Positions 1 through 8,297 of a stretch of DNA of 64,000 bases are shown piece after piece. The notes under the pieces are model-generated. The model was not told where the DNA came from. It worked only from the letters and a program-made list of their open reading frames with translations, and searched no databases. The DNA is taken from assembly GCA_963678675.1 (NCBI GenBank), contig OY783200.1:21466190-21530189 (forward strand), in the 5' to 3' direction. Numbering within the stretch: the first letter of the stretch is position 1; each line of letters begins with the position of its first letter. Position numbers and translations under genes: made by a program. The DNA comes from Xiphydria camelus (taxonomy: Eukaryota > Arthropoda > Insecta > Hymenoptera > Xiphydriidae).

Positions 1-1061
1 AGTTTTTTTTTTGAAATTCATGGCACGCATTTCGTGATTCTTCTCGTTCAAGGTCAAGTGAAGGTCATCATATTAACCGTTGCCGAATGTGTCCTCTTAT
101 GAGCCGGACATGGACTGTGGTAATGAAAATATGTCGACCCATTTGAAATAATATCGATGACCTTGATATCCTGAAAAAAAAACTATAATTGGAAAATAAT
201 TATTTTCCAGTAACACAGTATTCGCCCCTTTATATCGAACAATTTCTCCTCTCGATATACTTGTTCATATCATCAAAGACTGCCGTGATATTTGAGGTGG
301 TCAAGTTCGGTGAAACACCCTGTAGGTACAAGAAGCACGGACGTCGAGCGACCCGCGAGGGGACGACGATCGGGTTTCCATTCCGGGTTTGAAAATCTAA
401 AATAGACGCGAAACGTCAGCCGGATATCGAGACGAGATTACCGTGTGCTGTGTGCAGAGAGATACGGATGCCCCCTCCATCCAAGCTATGTTCCAATCCC
501 GACGTCGTCTTCTCTTCGTCGTTCGCAGCGTCCCCTCTCTCCGCCGGATACGGTCATCGCGTCTCGCGTTTCCGCTCCGTGGATGGGAAGGGATGACGAA
601 GACGCTGCGAAAATCGTATTTCGCCCTCCCCTCTCTCTCTCTCTTATTCCGCCACCCTTCCGCGACGTCGACTTCGCGCTCATCGGTTATTCAGAGTGGA
701 GGGGAAAAAACAGGAAAATTGGAGGGGTTTATTTCTTCCCCCGGAGCGAAACACGCGGGGTGCGAAAGGGTGGCTGCGCGGATACACGTTGCTTTGGTAA
801 CGATTGTTTGACGCCTGTCGCGGTTGACTTTTTGTTTCATTCCATTTGCACGCTTCGTGGGCCGTTGGAACGGTGATGCATGGTGTGCCTGGTGCACCGT
901 GGAAGGTGCGTCGAGATGACGAAGAATAGTGTGATTGCGCGAAGGGAGGGAGGCTTTTGTATGGAGAGGCGTCATCGGGAAACTTATTCAACCACGAATA
1001 AGAATTATACCACTTATTATGAATTTTCCACGGAAAAGATATATTTGAGATATAAAAAAGA

Positions 1062-1062
<1 letters not shown>

Positions 1063-1101
<39 letters not shown>

Positions 1102-1119
1102 GTGTGTGTGTGTGTGTGT
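1063..1119. repeat. Compound (TA)n(TG)n microsatellite
   Basis: About 19 TA dinucleotides run directly into about 8 GT dinucleotides. Open frames across it that read alternating Tyr-Ile or Thr-His are artefacts of the repeat. Confidence 0.95.
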
Positions 1120-1250
1120 TACGGGTAAAGTTAGAATAACGGCTAAACCTAGGATTACCCGGGTAAACTCCATAACATCCACGAGACATGGGTAAAGTTC
1201 GAAATATAATTTAAATAACACACGTTTCGGGCTTTACCCGGGTAAACCAC
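1120..1250. repeat. Cluster of GGGTAAA motifs with two TTACCCGGGTAA palindromes
   Basis: Four GGGTAAA motifs lie at about 1123, 1161, 1190 and 1239. Two of them are halves of TTACCCGGGTAA palindromes, at 1155-1166 and 1233-1246, 78 bases apart. The layout suggests two diverged tandem copies of a roughly 70-bp unit. A binding-site cluster is possible, but nothing shows it. Confidence 0.55.
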
Positions 1251-1336
1251 GTTCTACCCACTGTCGCTTGGTTAAAGTTGGATACGGTAAGATATTATTC
1301 CATCATATCTTTCACCGTGTGTAGGTCGGTGAAGAA

Positions 1337-2540
1337 ATGGCAACCGAAGAGACCGGTCGTGCGCGTTTAAAACAGCGTTTTCGTAAAGCATTTCACGAGT
1401 CAGTGTCTTCAAAAAGTAGAAACAGTGTTTATTTTAATAATGAACAGTACCAGAGGAGATGCTACAGTCAGTCAAGTTGGAAAAAAAAATGCTAAAACCA
1501 AGATCACTTTACAATATCAACGTCCGAAGAGGTTTGATATATCGCACCCGTTACAGAACAGTGTCATAACACAAAATTGTTCAAGAGTGTGTTTTTAGTG
1601 TATTATTACTGTTCTCACATTGATATCTACCAATCAGTAAAACTGACATATTTCTAACTAGCATAGTTTCCGCGCAACGCAGTTTTACTGATTGGTAAAT
1701 CTCAATGAGAACAGTAATAATACACTAAAAACACCCCTTTGGAAAATTTCGTGCTATGACACTGTTTTGTAACGGGTGCGATATGTTCTGTTAGCGGCGT
1801 TGAAAAGCTGATCGCTGGCGTGTATCATCAAGTGAATCTAGTATAAAATATTTCGTTACAAACGACGAAATGTTTGATGTTTTGCATGATAACTATTTGG
1901 CTGTTGGACATGGTGGTAAACATCGTATGGAAAGTGAATGTAAAAAAAGTAGAAGGATATTAGATGTTATTAAATCATGTCTGCCATTGTGTGACAGGCG
2001 TAAAAAAAAATTGAAATCTGCCAAAAAAGGGCTTGTGGTTAAACCAATGGTTTTTTTTCGGAAATAAACAGCCCTTGTTAAGTCGACCTTATTGACATGC
2101 AATCCCATCCTGATGGAAATTACGAATGTATCGTGGTGCATCAAGACCACTTAATTAAGTTTGTTCAAATACGTACTTTTTACAACCGAAAAGAGCCGAG
2201 GAAGTTGGTAAGAACCTGATAGAAATATTTTGTTTCTTTGGAGCTCCATCTATATTGCAATCGGACAATGGGCGGGAGTTCGCGAACTGTGTGATTGAAG
2301 AGTCAAGTTCTATGTAGAGTGGTCTTAAAATAGTTCATGGTAAACCCCGTCACAGCCAGTCACAAGGCAGCGTAGAAAGAGCAAATCAAGATAGGTATAC
2401 AAAATATGCTCATGACGTGGATGGACGATGAAAATTGCAGGCGATGGTCAGAGGGTCTCAGATTTGTACAATTAATGAAAAAATAGAGCATACTAGACCA
2501 TTTGCACGTGCAAGCGCGCGCCTAAAACGTATTTCATAAC
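1337..2540 (+). pseudogene. Broken integrase gene relic (Gypsy/Ginger-type, KRBA2-like)
   Basis: Pieces of a retroviral-type integrase can be read in three forward frames. From 1790 the frame resembles SGVEKLI, followed at 1870-2067 by a zinc-binding H2C2 region (HDNYLAVGHGGKHRM, then C and LCDRRKKK). From about 2079 comes the catalytic core: VDLIDMQSHPDGNY, CFFGAPSILQSDNGREFAN with the D and spacing expected of DDE enzymes, then KPRHSQSQGSVERANQD. From about 2410 an MLMTWMDDEN stretch leads to RRWSEGLRFVQLMK. Several frameshifts and stops separate these blocks, and a foldback element interrupts the 5' part, so no protein can be made. Family assignment rests on recognising the motif order. 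It could be a DNA transposon (Ginger) or a Gypsy-derived gene copy. The source gene is probably elsewhere in the genome. Confidence 0.85.
1539..1784. mobile_element. Foldback MITE nested in the integrase relic
   Basis: A 246-bp palindromic element. Its ends read ATATCGCACCCGTTAC and the reverse complement. The arms remain paired for about 100 bases, through the AGTGTATTATTACTGTTCTCA and CCAATCAGTAAAACT segments, around a core near 1640-1675. It splits the relic between a KRFD-like and an SGVEKLI-like stretch, so it inserted into an integrase copy. It has no coding capacity. The target duplication cannot be fixed because both flanks are AT-rich. Confidence 0.85.
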
Positions 2541-2560
2541 ATTTACGATTTCCATGATCG

Positions 2561-3424
2561 TGAGTTATAAGGTGTGATTTCGATTATATTAGCTATTTTG
2601 AACATAAAAACATAGAACGATTGCGGGGAGGCTTCTTCCTGATAACAATAATTGGAAATCTCCATATAATTTAGTTGGTAGAGTAGATTTCCTGATTTTT
2701 TCATAAAACTGCTAATATCTCAAAACTATTGCAAGATAACGAAATATTTCTTTTGTAAAGAGATTAATTATATTTCTTATAAAATATTAAGTAAAACAAT
2801 GTAAAAATTTCATCACTCACAAATATATGCGCCAAGTTAAAATTGCAGTTTATATTTTTAATTAAATATTTGTTAATATGATTGATTTATTAATAATTCC
2901 AAAAATAATTTTTTACCCAATTTTTATTCATTTTATTAAACTAAAATAAGCAAGAAGCGAGACGCAAATGCAGGGAGGTAAGGAAGGGAAGCAGAGAAAT
3001 CCAAAGGTCAATAAAATGTTAATATCACTTACACACATGTGCAACTCTGGTATCGTTTTTATAATGATTCTGTCTAATTAATACTCTGTTCTTCTTCGTT
3101 ACTATTTACGTTAGTTTCGGAATCATATAATTCCGTATAAACATAATTTTTGACAGCATTATTTCGTCTTTGATTGCCTAAATAAATCTGTCGCTTTTGC
3201 ACGTCGTTCCAAAATTCAGACGAATAAAAACGACTTCATTGCATGTTCTTCTCCACTAATTCTAGCCTTTTTTATAATCTCACTTCGATAAAGTTTACTT
3301 TTTCCTTTTCTTTTGTTGGATATTTCGGATATCACTACTATTTGACGCCATGGTTACTTTACTGTCACTAAAGTGACACATGTCACTGAATGACTGAATA
3401 CAGAAACAGCACATGTCAGAGATA
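2561..3424. other. AT-rich stretch without recognisable genes
   Basis: No open frame of note and no family I recognise. The segment at 3350-3400 has short repeats of a GTGACA motif close to the end of the mariner relic, possibly remains of its terminal region. Confidence 0.5.
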
Positions 3425-3830
3425 TTACAAATGTTCGATGTGGGATTCTCGCGAAACACGACATACGTCCAAACGATAGTCTAGTTCGGTTCATACACGC
3501 TGCAATGTGTGTCGATCGATACTTTTAACAAGAGCCCTAATGCGATCTGGGAGTTCATCCAGTGTTGTTGGCAATAGTGGTACGTAAACCATATCTTTAA
3601 CCAATGAAAGACGGAGTTTGTGAAAATCTGCTTGCGCACAACACTGCCAGAGTGTTGCCATATGACAACACCAGACCTTCATGGGTTAATGCACTCCCGA
3701 AGAAAAAAATCGCTCGGTGTAAGGTCGGGAGACCTGGAAGGCCACGCGAGCAATATCAAGTCTTGTTCAGTACATCGGCCAATCTAACGGCGAAGGAATT
3801 CCTCGTTCAGATATCGACGCCATCTGGACG
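3425..3830 (-). pseudogene. Mariner-like transposase, C-terminal relic
   Basis: Read on the minus strand, the segment shows the hallmark third-aspartate block WPSRSPDLTPSDFFLR (about 3745-3697). It is preceded by an LNEEFLRR.IGR remnant and followed by KDMVYVPLLPTTLDELPDRIR, then ELDYRLDVCRVSRESHIEHL and a stop at 3425-3427. This is the usual end of insect mariner/IS630-type transposases. Stops and frameshifts occur between the blocks, for example the TGA just after QRV, and the N-terminal two thirds are absent. The canonical Trp after the last D (FFLW) is Arg. It is a dead fragment; I see no intact terminal repeats around it. Confidence 0.88.
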
Positions 3831-4886
3831 TGTAAAGCGGCGTTCACAAGCAAACTTTTTAAACTTGAATATTTTCCCTTTCTATTGACACGTCATTTAC
3901 TATTATATCTGTAATACACTTTCTGAAATATATATTTTTAAAACCCGATGATTCTTTTGTAGTATCCCTGTATATCATCACTGCACACCGCTGCAATTAG
4001 ATGATTTTAATATACGATATGTATGATACTGCAGTTACCGAATTGTGTTAACTTCCTAAAGCAGTACAGAATATTTAAAATCAGAAATGCCCGAGGTAAT
4101 CCGCTCAGGAGATTCGTGTGAGGTATATTTAATTTTGCCAAAATTTATCTCATCGACGAATGGTAAGATTATAATGATCTATAGAATAATTTTTGACCAA
4201 CTTGAGGATCAGTCAATCACTACTTATCCCATTGTGCAGTAACGTTTTGCTATTTGCCAACGAAATAAGTATTGGCAAAATTGTTAAAATAAAAATATAC
4301 CGTGTACGAACTTCTAGAGTTAAACACTCTATATGACACTGACAATATAAGTGTCAGAACTGATATCCACCAAATGAGAAACACAAGTTATAGGGTAAAA
4401 AAATTAAAATGAGATATTATAAATGATAGTAGAGTCGTTCGGGATAAGTATAGGCACTTTCATATCATTGAGAGTATTTCTATATGTAAAAAGGAAAATG
4501 ACATATGGTTTTATTTATACATATGTCTTTATTATAGTAGTATAGTAGATATTTATTTAAATATTTAAATTCAAAGAACAAACAATCCTCAGCTACATGA
4601 TGAATTGAAGGGCTTATTGGAAAAACGTGACAAGCCACACTCTGTTCAAAAATAAATAGTTTACTTTCTAGTAGTCCCCTGCATTTTTGTTTCATACTTT
4701 AAGATTGTAGACGTTAATACATGAGCTAGAGTACATCAGCTGTTAAAAACACTGAGCGGTTATATTAATCAAATATGCATTTTACAGATTTCTTTGAAAC
4801 TTCAAAGGTCGTCTTCTCAATAAAATGATTTTGTGGCTTGTCACATTTTTCCAATAAGCCCTTCAATTATAAATGAATAATTAGAC

Positions 4887-5105
4887 TCAGTCGTTTTGCG
4901 CACACTTGCCCGATACGTGCGGTAAGTGAACATGATGTCCATGGGGACAAGTATATGCACCCTTTTCTGGCCACTTATTGTCAGTTGCAAATGTCACACA
5001 CAAACGGACTTCCTTCATGGAGAGTACATTTGAAATCATGCGCCCACTCTTTCTCCCCATACATTTTTCCCACAGTAGCAACAGTGAAAGAAACATTAAA
5101 ATCAT
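4887..5105 (-). CDS. Possible second small secreted peptide, copy A (72 codons)
   Basis: An uninterrupted 72-codon frame. It starts MILMFLSLLLLWEKC, a hydrophobic leader-like start, and ends with a Cys/His-rich tail containing CVTFA, PEKGAYTCPHGHHVHLPH and SGKCAQND. A TATAAAATA box lies about 30-40 bases upstream on the same strand. Copies C and D keep the TATA box, the leader and the tail, but a short indel after the leader puts leader and tail in different frames there. Copy A in turn has Trp where C and D have Cys (NKC/NKW). None of the three is therefore clearly intact. The tail has a CP..G...C...LPH pattern reminiscent of the first peptide (CPPGKVC...LPHCV), but homology is only a guess. 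Confidence 0.4.
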   Translation of the reverse strand: MILMFLSLLLLWEKCMGRKSGRMISNVLSMKEVRLCVTFATDNKWPEKGAYTCPHGHHVHLPHVSGKCAQND

Positions 5106-5169
5106 TTAATTACGACGGTGTCCGGTGTTGATATTTTATACATATAACAATAAATGAATACCGACTACG

Positions 5170-5406
5170 ATGGCCATATACCTTTCTGGTCCAAAGTCAT
5201 TCCATATATTTAATAACTCATTGCTGAATAATCGTGATATAAGTAAGGAAACTACAGGAAATAACATTTTACCTGCTGAATATTTATGTCGAATTGGAGC
5301 GGAGAAATTTAACGTACTTCTTGCAATCACATTAAATGAAAATAACCCTTGGAAACTTTCATTTGTTAAGCTATCGTATGCTCGCAGAAAACTCAATCGC
5401 TTATAA
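5170..5406 (+). CDS. Conserved antisense small ORF, unknown function, copy A
   Basis: A 78-codon frame on the strand opposite the peptide gene. The same frame stays open in all three full units (here, 28,120-28,368 and 31,190-31,438), with about 12 amino-acid differences between A and C and no indel. Shared stretches include FHIFNNSLLNNR, GNNILPA and NNPWKLSFVKLSYA. No signal peptide or domain is recognised. The opposite strand is also open in A but is broken by a stop in C and D, so of the two frames this is the better preserved. It may be a fragment of an older transposon frame and may not be expressed. Confidence 0.35.
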   Translation: MAIYLSGPKSFHIFNNSLLNNRDISKETTGNNILPAEYLCRIGAEKFNVLLAITLNENNPWKLSFVKLSYARRKLNRL

Positions 5407-5585
5407 TACTTATCCACACTGCACACATTTAATCCAAATGACTTTACATGGCGAGTCCGCGCTTGAATAAATTCTCAATATTTATAAAAACTATTCGAAC
5501 CTAAACTAAATTATTCCTATACGGTCAGTGTATAATCAACCCTTATGAATGTTTCAGCATTAACTATCATTTTCTCGACACTTTT

Positions 5586-5640
5586 TAGGACTTAGGACTT
5601 AAGGCTTAGGGCTTAGGACCTAGGGCTTTAGGGCTTAGGG
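5586..5640 (-). repeat. Telomere-like heptamer array, copy A
   Basis: Eight or so degenerate 7-bp units of the form (C/T)C(C/T)TAAG, seen here as CTTAGGG, CTTAGGA and CTTAAGG. The array sits just beyond the polyadenylation signal of peptide gene A. The same array follows genes B, C and D. Unlike the canonical insect TTAGG pentamer, the period is seven. Confidence 0.8.
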
Positions 5641-5688
5641 AGGTAAAAATGTTAATTAAAGAATCACAACGAAATAGATTTTATCTAT

Positions 5689-5694
5689 TTTATT
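5689..5694 (-). terminator. Polyadenylation signal AATAAA, peptide gene A
   Basis: AATAAA on the minus strand about 95 bases after the stop codon. Position and context (AAAGATAATAAAA) are conserved in all four copies. Confidence 0.75.
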
Positions 5695-5789
5695 ATCTTT
5701 CTTCATTAGTTCAAATATTTTTATCTATTAAAAAGTACTTATGGAATGCAGTATGGCATTTATTTGTTAGTTCTCTAATATTTGTAAAT

Positions 5790-5963
5790 TCAAACGCATG
5801 TTGCGTAGTGATAACTGTGGCGATTTTGATATCCAGTTGTGACCTTGCATACCTTTCCTGCGGGACATTGGTGTCCGATACAAAGATCCTTGCCGGCACC
5901 TTCACTGACCCCGCTGATCGCCAATATTGTCAGCACCAGTACGAAAAATGCGAGGAACTTCAT
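5790..5963 (-). CDS. Secreted four-cysteine peptide, copy A (57 aa)
   Basis: A single-exon frame of 57 codons. Residues 1-22 form a signal peptide (MKFLAFFVLVLTI... ending VSEG), identical to that of copies B and D. The mature part has cysteines at 28, 33, 39 and 56 in a C-x4-C-x5-C-x16-C-V pattern with the shared core CPAGKVCKV. The region between the third and fourth Cys is the most diverged of the four copies (GYQNRHSYHYATCV instead of GGHTI..PHCV). The start is fixed by conservation of the frame and of the leader GGCAATTTGGAAAT before ATG in all copies. C-x4-C-x5-C followed by a later Cys recalls the follistatin/osteonectin-like EGF (FOLN) or TIL-type small modules, but this is only a spacing match. 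The product is probably secreted; defence, venom or signalling roles are all possible. Confidence 0.82.
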   Translation of the reverse strand: MKFLAFFVLVLTILAISGVSEGAGKDLCIGHQCPAGKVCKVTTGYQNRHSYHYATCV

Positions 5964-6043
5964 ATTTCCAAATTGCCTTCAACAAACGACTATGCGATCC
6001 ACTAGAATAGTAGATGTGTGTCGATTGACCCGACATTTACTGT

Positions 6044-6051
6044 CTTATATA
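6044..6051 (-). promoter_or_regulatory. TATA box of peptide gene A
   Basis: TATATAAG on the minus strand, 88 bases before the ATG, within the conserved block AAGGTGAGTATATAAGACAG shared by all four copies. It predicts a 5' UTR of about 55 nt. Confidence 0.8.
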
Positions 6052-6290
6052 CTCACCTTGATGACGTGTACTGTTGACGTATTAGATTTAAACAGATGAT
6101 ACGACCGGGATGACTCAGCAGAATCGATAATCATCAACGCCATACTATTTTAAATCATATTGTTTGCACTGTCTCGGGGCCGCTTCTAGATGATGAGACT
6201 GGAAATTTTTTTTATAACACGTGCATCGAAAGTGGTGCTTTTCATGCTAGTTTTACGGGACGAAAATAGTTCAATATTCTCAAATCGAAA

Positions 6291-6830
6291 ATGGCGAACG
6301 CAATATATATGGCGGATGATGAATTCCAGAAATTTTTAGAACTTGAAGATTATGGCTCAAAACTTGTTACTCGTGGGGTTTCGGGAACGCTCATCACGAT
6401 TCTGATATCCAAATCGATTTATACTCAAATCCAAGATGACGAATGCAATATAGCGGATGACGAATTCCAGAAATGTTTAGAATTTGAAGATTATGGCTCA
6501 AAACTTGTTACGCGGGGGGGGGGGGGGGGGTTCGGGGTCGCTCATTACGATGCTGATGTTCAAATCGGTCTATTCTCAAATCCAAGACAGCGGATCCAAT
6601 ACAGCGGATGATGAATCCCAGAAATTTTGGACAATAATCCCCTCAAATTTTGATAAACTTTTGGAATTCATTATCCGCCATATTGCATTCGCCATCTTGG
6701 ATTTGAGAATAGACCGATTTTGACATCAGCATCGTAATGAGCGACCCTGAAAACCCCTGAGTATTGTTACTGAGCCCCTGAGTGTTGAAACTTGTGTTTC
6801 GGGCCATAATCTTCAAATTATATAGCGTAT
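6291..6830. repeat. 140-bp tandem repeat array with an inverted unit
   Basis: Units beginning GCGGATGA(T/C)GAATTCC occur at 6312, 6452 and 6604 in forward orientation. The first period is 140; the second is longer because of a 17-base G run at 6514-6530. A reverse-complement unit lies at about 6660-6830. Single diverged units of the same family lie at about 26,460-26,640 and 29,525-29,700. The frame MADDEFQKFLELEDYGSKL repeated here simply follows from the repeat and is not taken as a gene. Confidence 0.8.
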
Positions 6831-6894
6831 ATTGTGCAACAAGGGTGGAAAGTTGGCTTTTGCCGACGCGCGCGAGTGTGACGTATTATATTAT

Positions 6895-7080
6895 ATTTAA
6901 ACAGATAATACGACCGTGATGACTCAGCAGAATCGATAATCATCAATGCCATACTATTTTAAATCATATTGTTTGCACTGTCTCGGGGCCGCTTCTAGAT
7001 GATGAGACTGGAAATTTTTTTTATAACACGTACATCGAAAGTGGTGCTTTTCATGCTAGTTTTACGGGACGAAAATAGCA
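6895..7080 (-). repeat. Extra copy of the peptide gene upstream flank
   Basis: Almost identical to 6085-6270, the distal upstream flank of gene A, and the reverse complement of 7430-7565 upstream of gene B. It lacks any peptide gene, TATA box or coding part, so there are three upstream flanks for two genes in this inverted cluster. Confidence 0.8.
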
Positions 7081-7275
7081 AATTGCACGCTAGGATAGAA
7101 AAGTTGAACTCGCGCACGCGCAGTTTACACTTGCTTCACTTTCGTCCCTTGAGTGAATTTTCGTTCATTTTCGTCCCTGTTTTACCGGACGAAAACGAAA
7201 ACAGCAATGGAGCGAAGCGATATCGCGCTATGCAAAACTAGCATGAAAAGCATCACTTTCGATGCACTTGTTATA
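7022..7275. mobile_element. 254-bp MITE with about 40-bp terminal inverted repeats
   Basis: The left end TATAACACGTACATCG continues through AAAGTGGTGCTTTTCATGCTAG. The right end is its near-perfect inverse (CTAGCATGAAAAGCATCACTTTCG, then GTTATA). The interior contains GGACGAAAA repeats in both orientations (ACGGGACGAAAATAG, ACCGGACGAAAACG). A truncated left end of the same element is present at 6222-6270. No coding capacity. Confidence 0.75.
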
Positions 7276-7414
7276 AAAAGTATCGTGTGCAACACGGACC
7301 GAAGTTGGCGATTGCGACGAGTGTGATAAAGTGTGTGTGTGTTTGTGTTGCAATCACACTCGTCGCAATCGCCAACTTCGGTCCGTGTTGCACACGATAC
7401 TTTTTATAACAAGT
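7266..7414. repeat. Perfect 62-bp inverted repeat with 25-bp loop
   Basis: The arms at 7266-7327 and 7353-7414 are exact reverse complements. The loop is a GT-rich 25-mer. This marks the centre of the inverted duplication that separates unit A from unit B. On a transcript it would form a very stable hairpin. Confidence 0.95.
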
Positions 7415-7603
7415 GTACTTTCGATGTACGTGTTATAAAAGAAATTTCCAGTCTCATCATCTAGAAGCGGCCCCGAGACAGTGCAAACAATATGATTGAA
7501 AATAGTATGGCGTTGATGATTATCGATTCTGCTGAGTCATCACGGTCGTATTATCTGTTTAAATATAATATAATACGTCATCAATATACGTCACCAAGGT
7601 GAG

Positions 7604-7611
7604 TATATAAG
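7604..7611 (+). promoter_or_regulatory. TATA box of peptide gene B
   Basis: TATATAAG 88 bases before the ATG, in the conserved block AAGGTGAGTATATAAGACAG. Upstream, at about 7533, is a TGAGTCA (AP-1-like) motif that reads TGGGTCA in C and D. Confidence 0.8.
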
Positions 7612-7691
7612 ACAGCAAATCTCGGGTCAATCTACACACATCTACTATTCCAGTGGATCGCATAGTCGTTTGTTGAAGGCAATTTGGAAAT

Positions 7692-7865
7692 ATGAAGTTC
7701 CTCGCATTTTTCGTACTGGTATTGACAATCTTGGCGATCAGCGGGGTCAGTGAGGGTGCCATCCCGGATCATTGTCGTGGATTCCACTGTCCCGCAGGAA
7801 AGGTATGCAAGGTCGGCCATCGAGTGATAGGTGGCCATACTATTTCATTCCCACATTGCGTTTGA
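7692..7865 (+). CDS. Secreted four-cysteine peptide, copy B (57 aa)
   Basis: A 57-codon single-exon frame with the same signal peptide as copies A and D. Cys residues are at 28, 33, 39 and 56; the core is CPAGKVCKV and the tail GGHTISFPHCV. The mature part starts near AIPDHCRGFH and is rich in His, Lys and Arg. The leader, TATA box and polyadenylation signal (7969-7974) are all in place, so the gene looks functional. Downstream homology to the other units stops at about 8297, so B lacks the second small frame and most of the antisense frame. Confidence 0.85.
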   Translation: MKFLAFFVLVLTILAISGVSEGAIPDHCRGFHCPAGKVCKVGHRVIGGHTISFPHCV

Positions 7866-7968
7866 ATGTAGAAACATTGAAGAACTACAAGTAACAAGTG
7901 GATGCCATACTGCATTCCATAGTTACTTTCTAAGGGATACAAATATTTGAAGCAATGTGAAGAAAGAT

Positions 7969-7974
7969 AATAAA
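7969..7974 (+). terminator. Polyadenylation signal AATAAA, peptide gene B
   Basis: AATAAA 104 bases after the stop codon, in the context shared by all copies. Confidence 0.75.
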
Positions 7975-8021
7975 ATTGATAAAATCTATTTCGTTGTGAT
8001 TCTCTAACTAACATTTTTACC

Positions 8022-8079
8022 TCCCTAACCCCTAAAGCCCTAAGTCCTAAGCCCTAAGCCTTAAGTCCTAAGTCCTAAA
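8022..8079 (+). repeat. Telomere-like heptamer array, copy B
   Basis: CCCTAAC, CCCTAAAG, CCCTAAG, TCCTAAG and CCTTAAG units, about eight in all, just downstream of gene B. Confidence 0.8.
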
Positions 8080-8297
8080 AAAGTATCGAGAAAATAATAG
8101 TTAATGCTGAAACATTCATAAGGGTTGATTATACACTGGGCGTATAGGAATAATTTAGTTTAGGTTCGAGTAGTTTTTATAAATATTGAGAATTTTTATT
8201 CAAGCACGGACTCGCCATATAGAGTCATTTGGATTAAGTGTGTGCAGTGGATATGTATTATACGCGGATGAGTTTTCTGCGAGCATACGATAGCTTA

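Larger units (their letters stand above)
4411..6270 (-). repeat. Peptide unit A (inverted copy of the repeated unit)
   Basis: The whole segment is a diverged reverse-complement copy of the unit seen at 27.35-28.76 kb (C) and 30.4-31.9 kb (D). It runs from the promoter flank (near 6270) through the peptide gene, heptamer array, antisense frame and second small frame. It ends at about 4411 at a position matching 31,910 in D, so the ancestral unit reached beyond the end of copy C. It carries no copy of the 532-bp insertion found upstream of C and D. Confidence 0.85.

Noticed and set aside
5136..5426. 96-codon ORF in unit A on the peptide strand (MCSVDKYYKRL...)
   Set aside because: The matching frame has stops in copies C and D; the antisense frame is better kept.
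6291..6611. 106-codon ORF with repeated MADDEFQKFLE text as a repeat-protein gene
   Set aside because: It arises from the 140-bp DNA repeat, includes a poly-G tract, has no start context, and the same DNA occurs in inverse and single diverged units.
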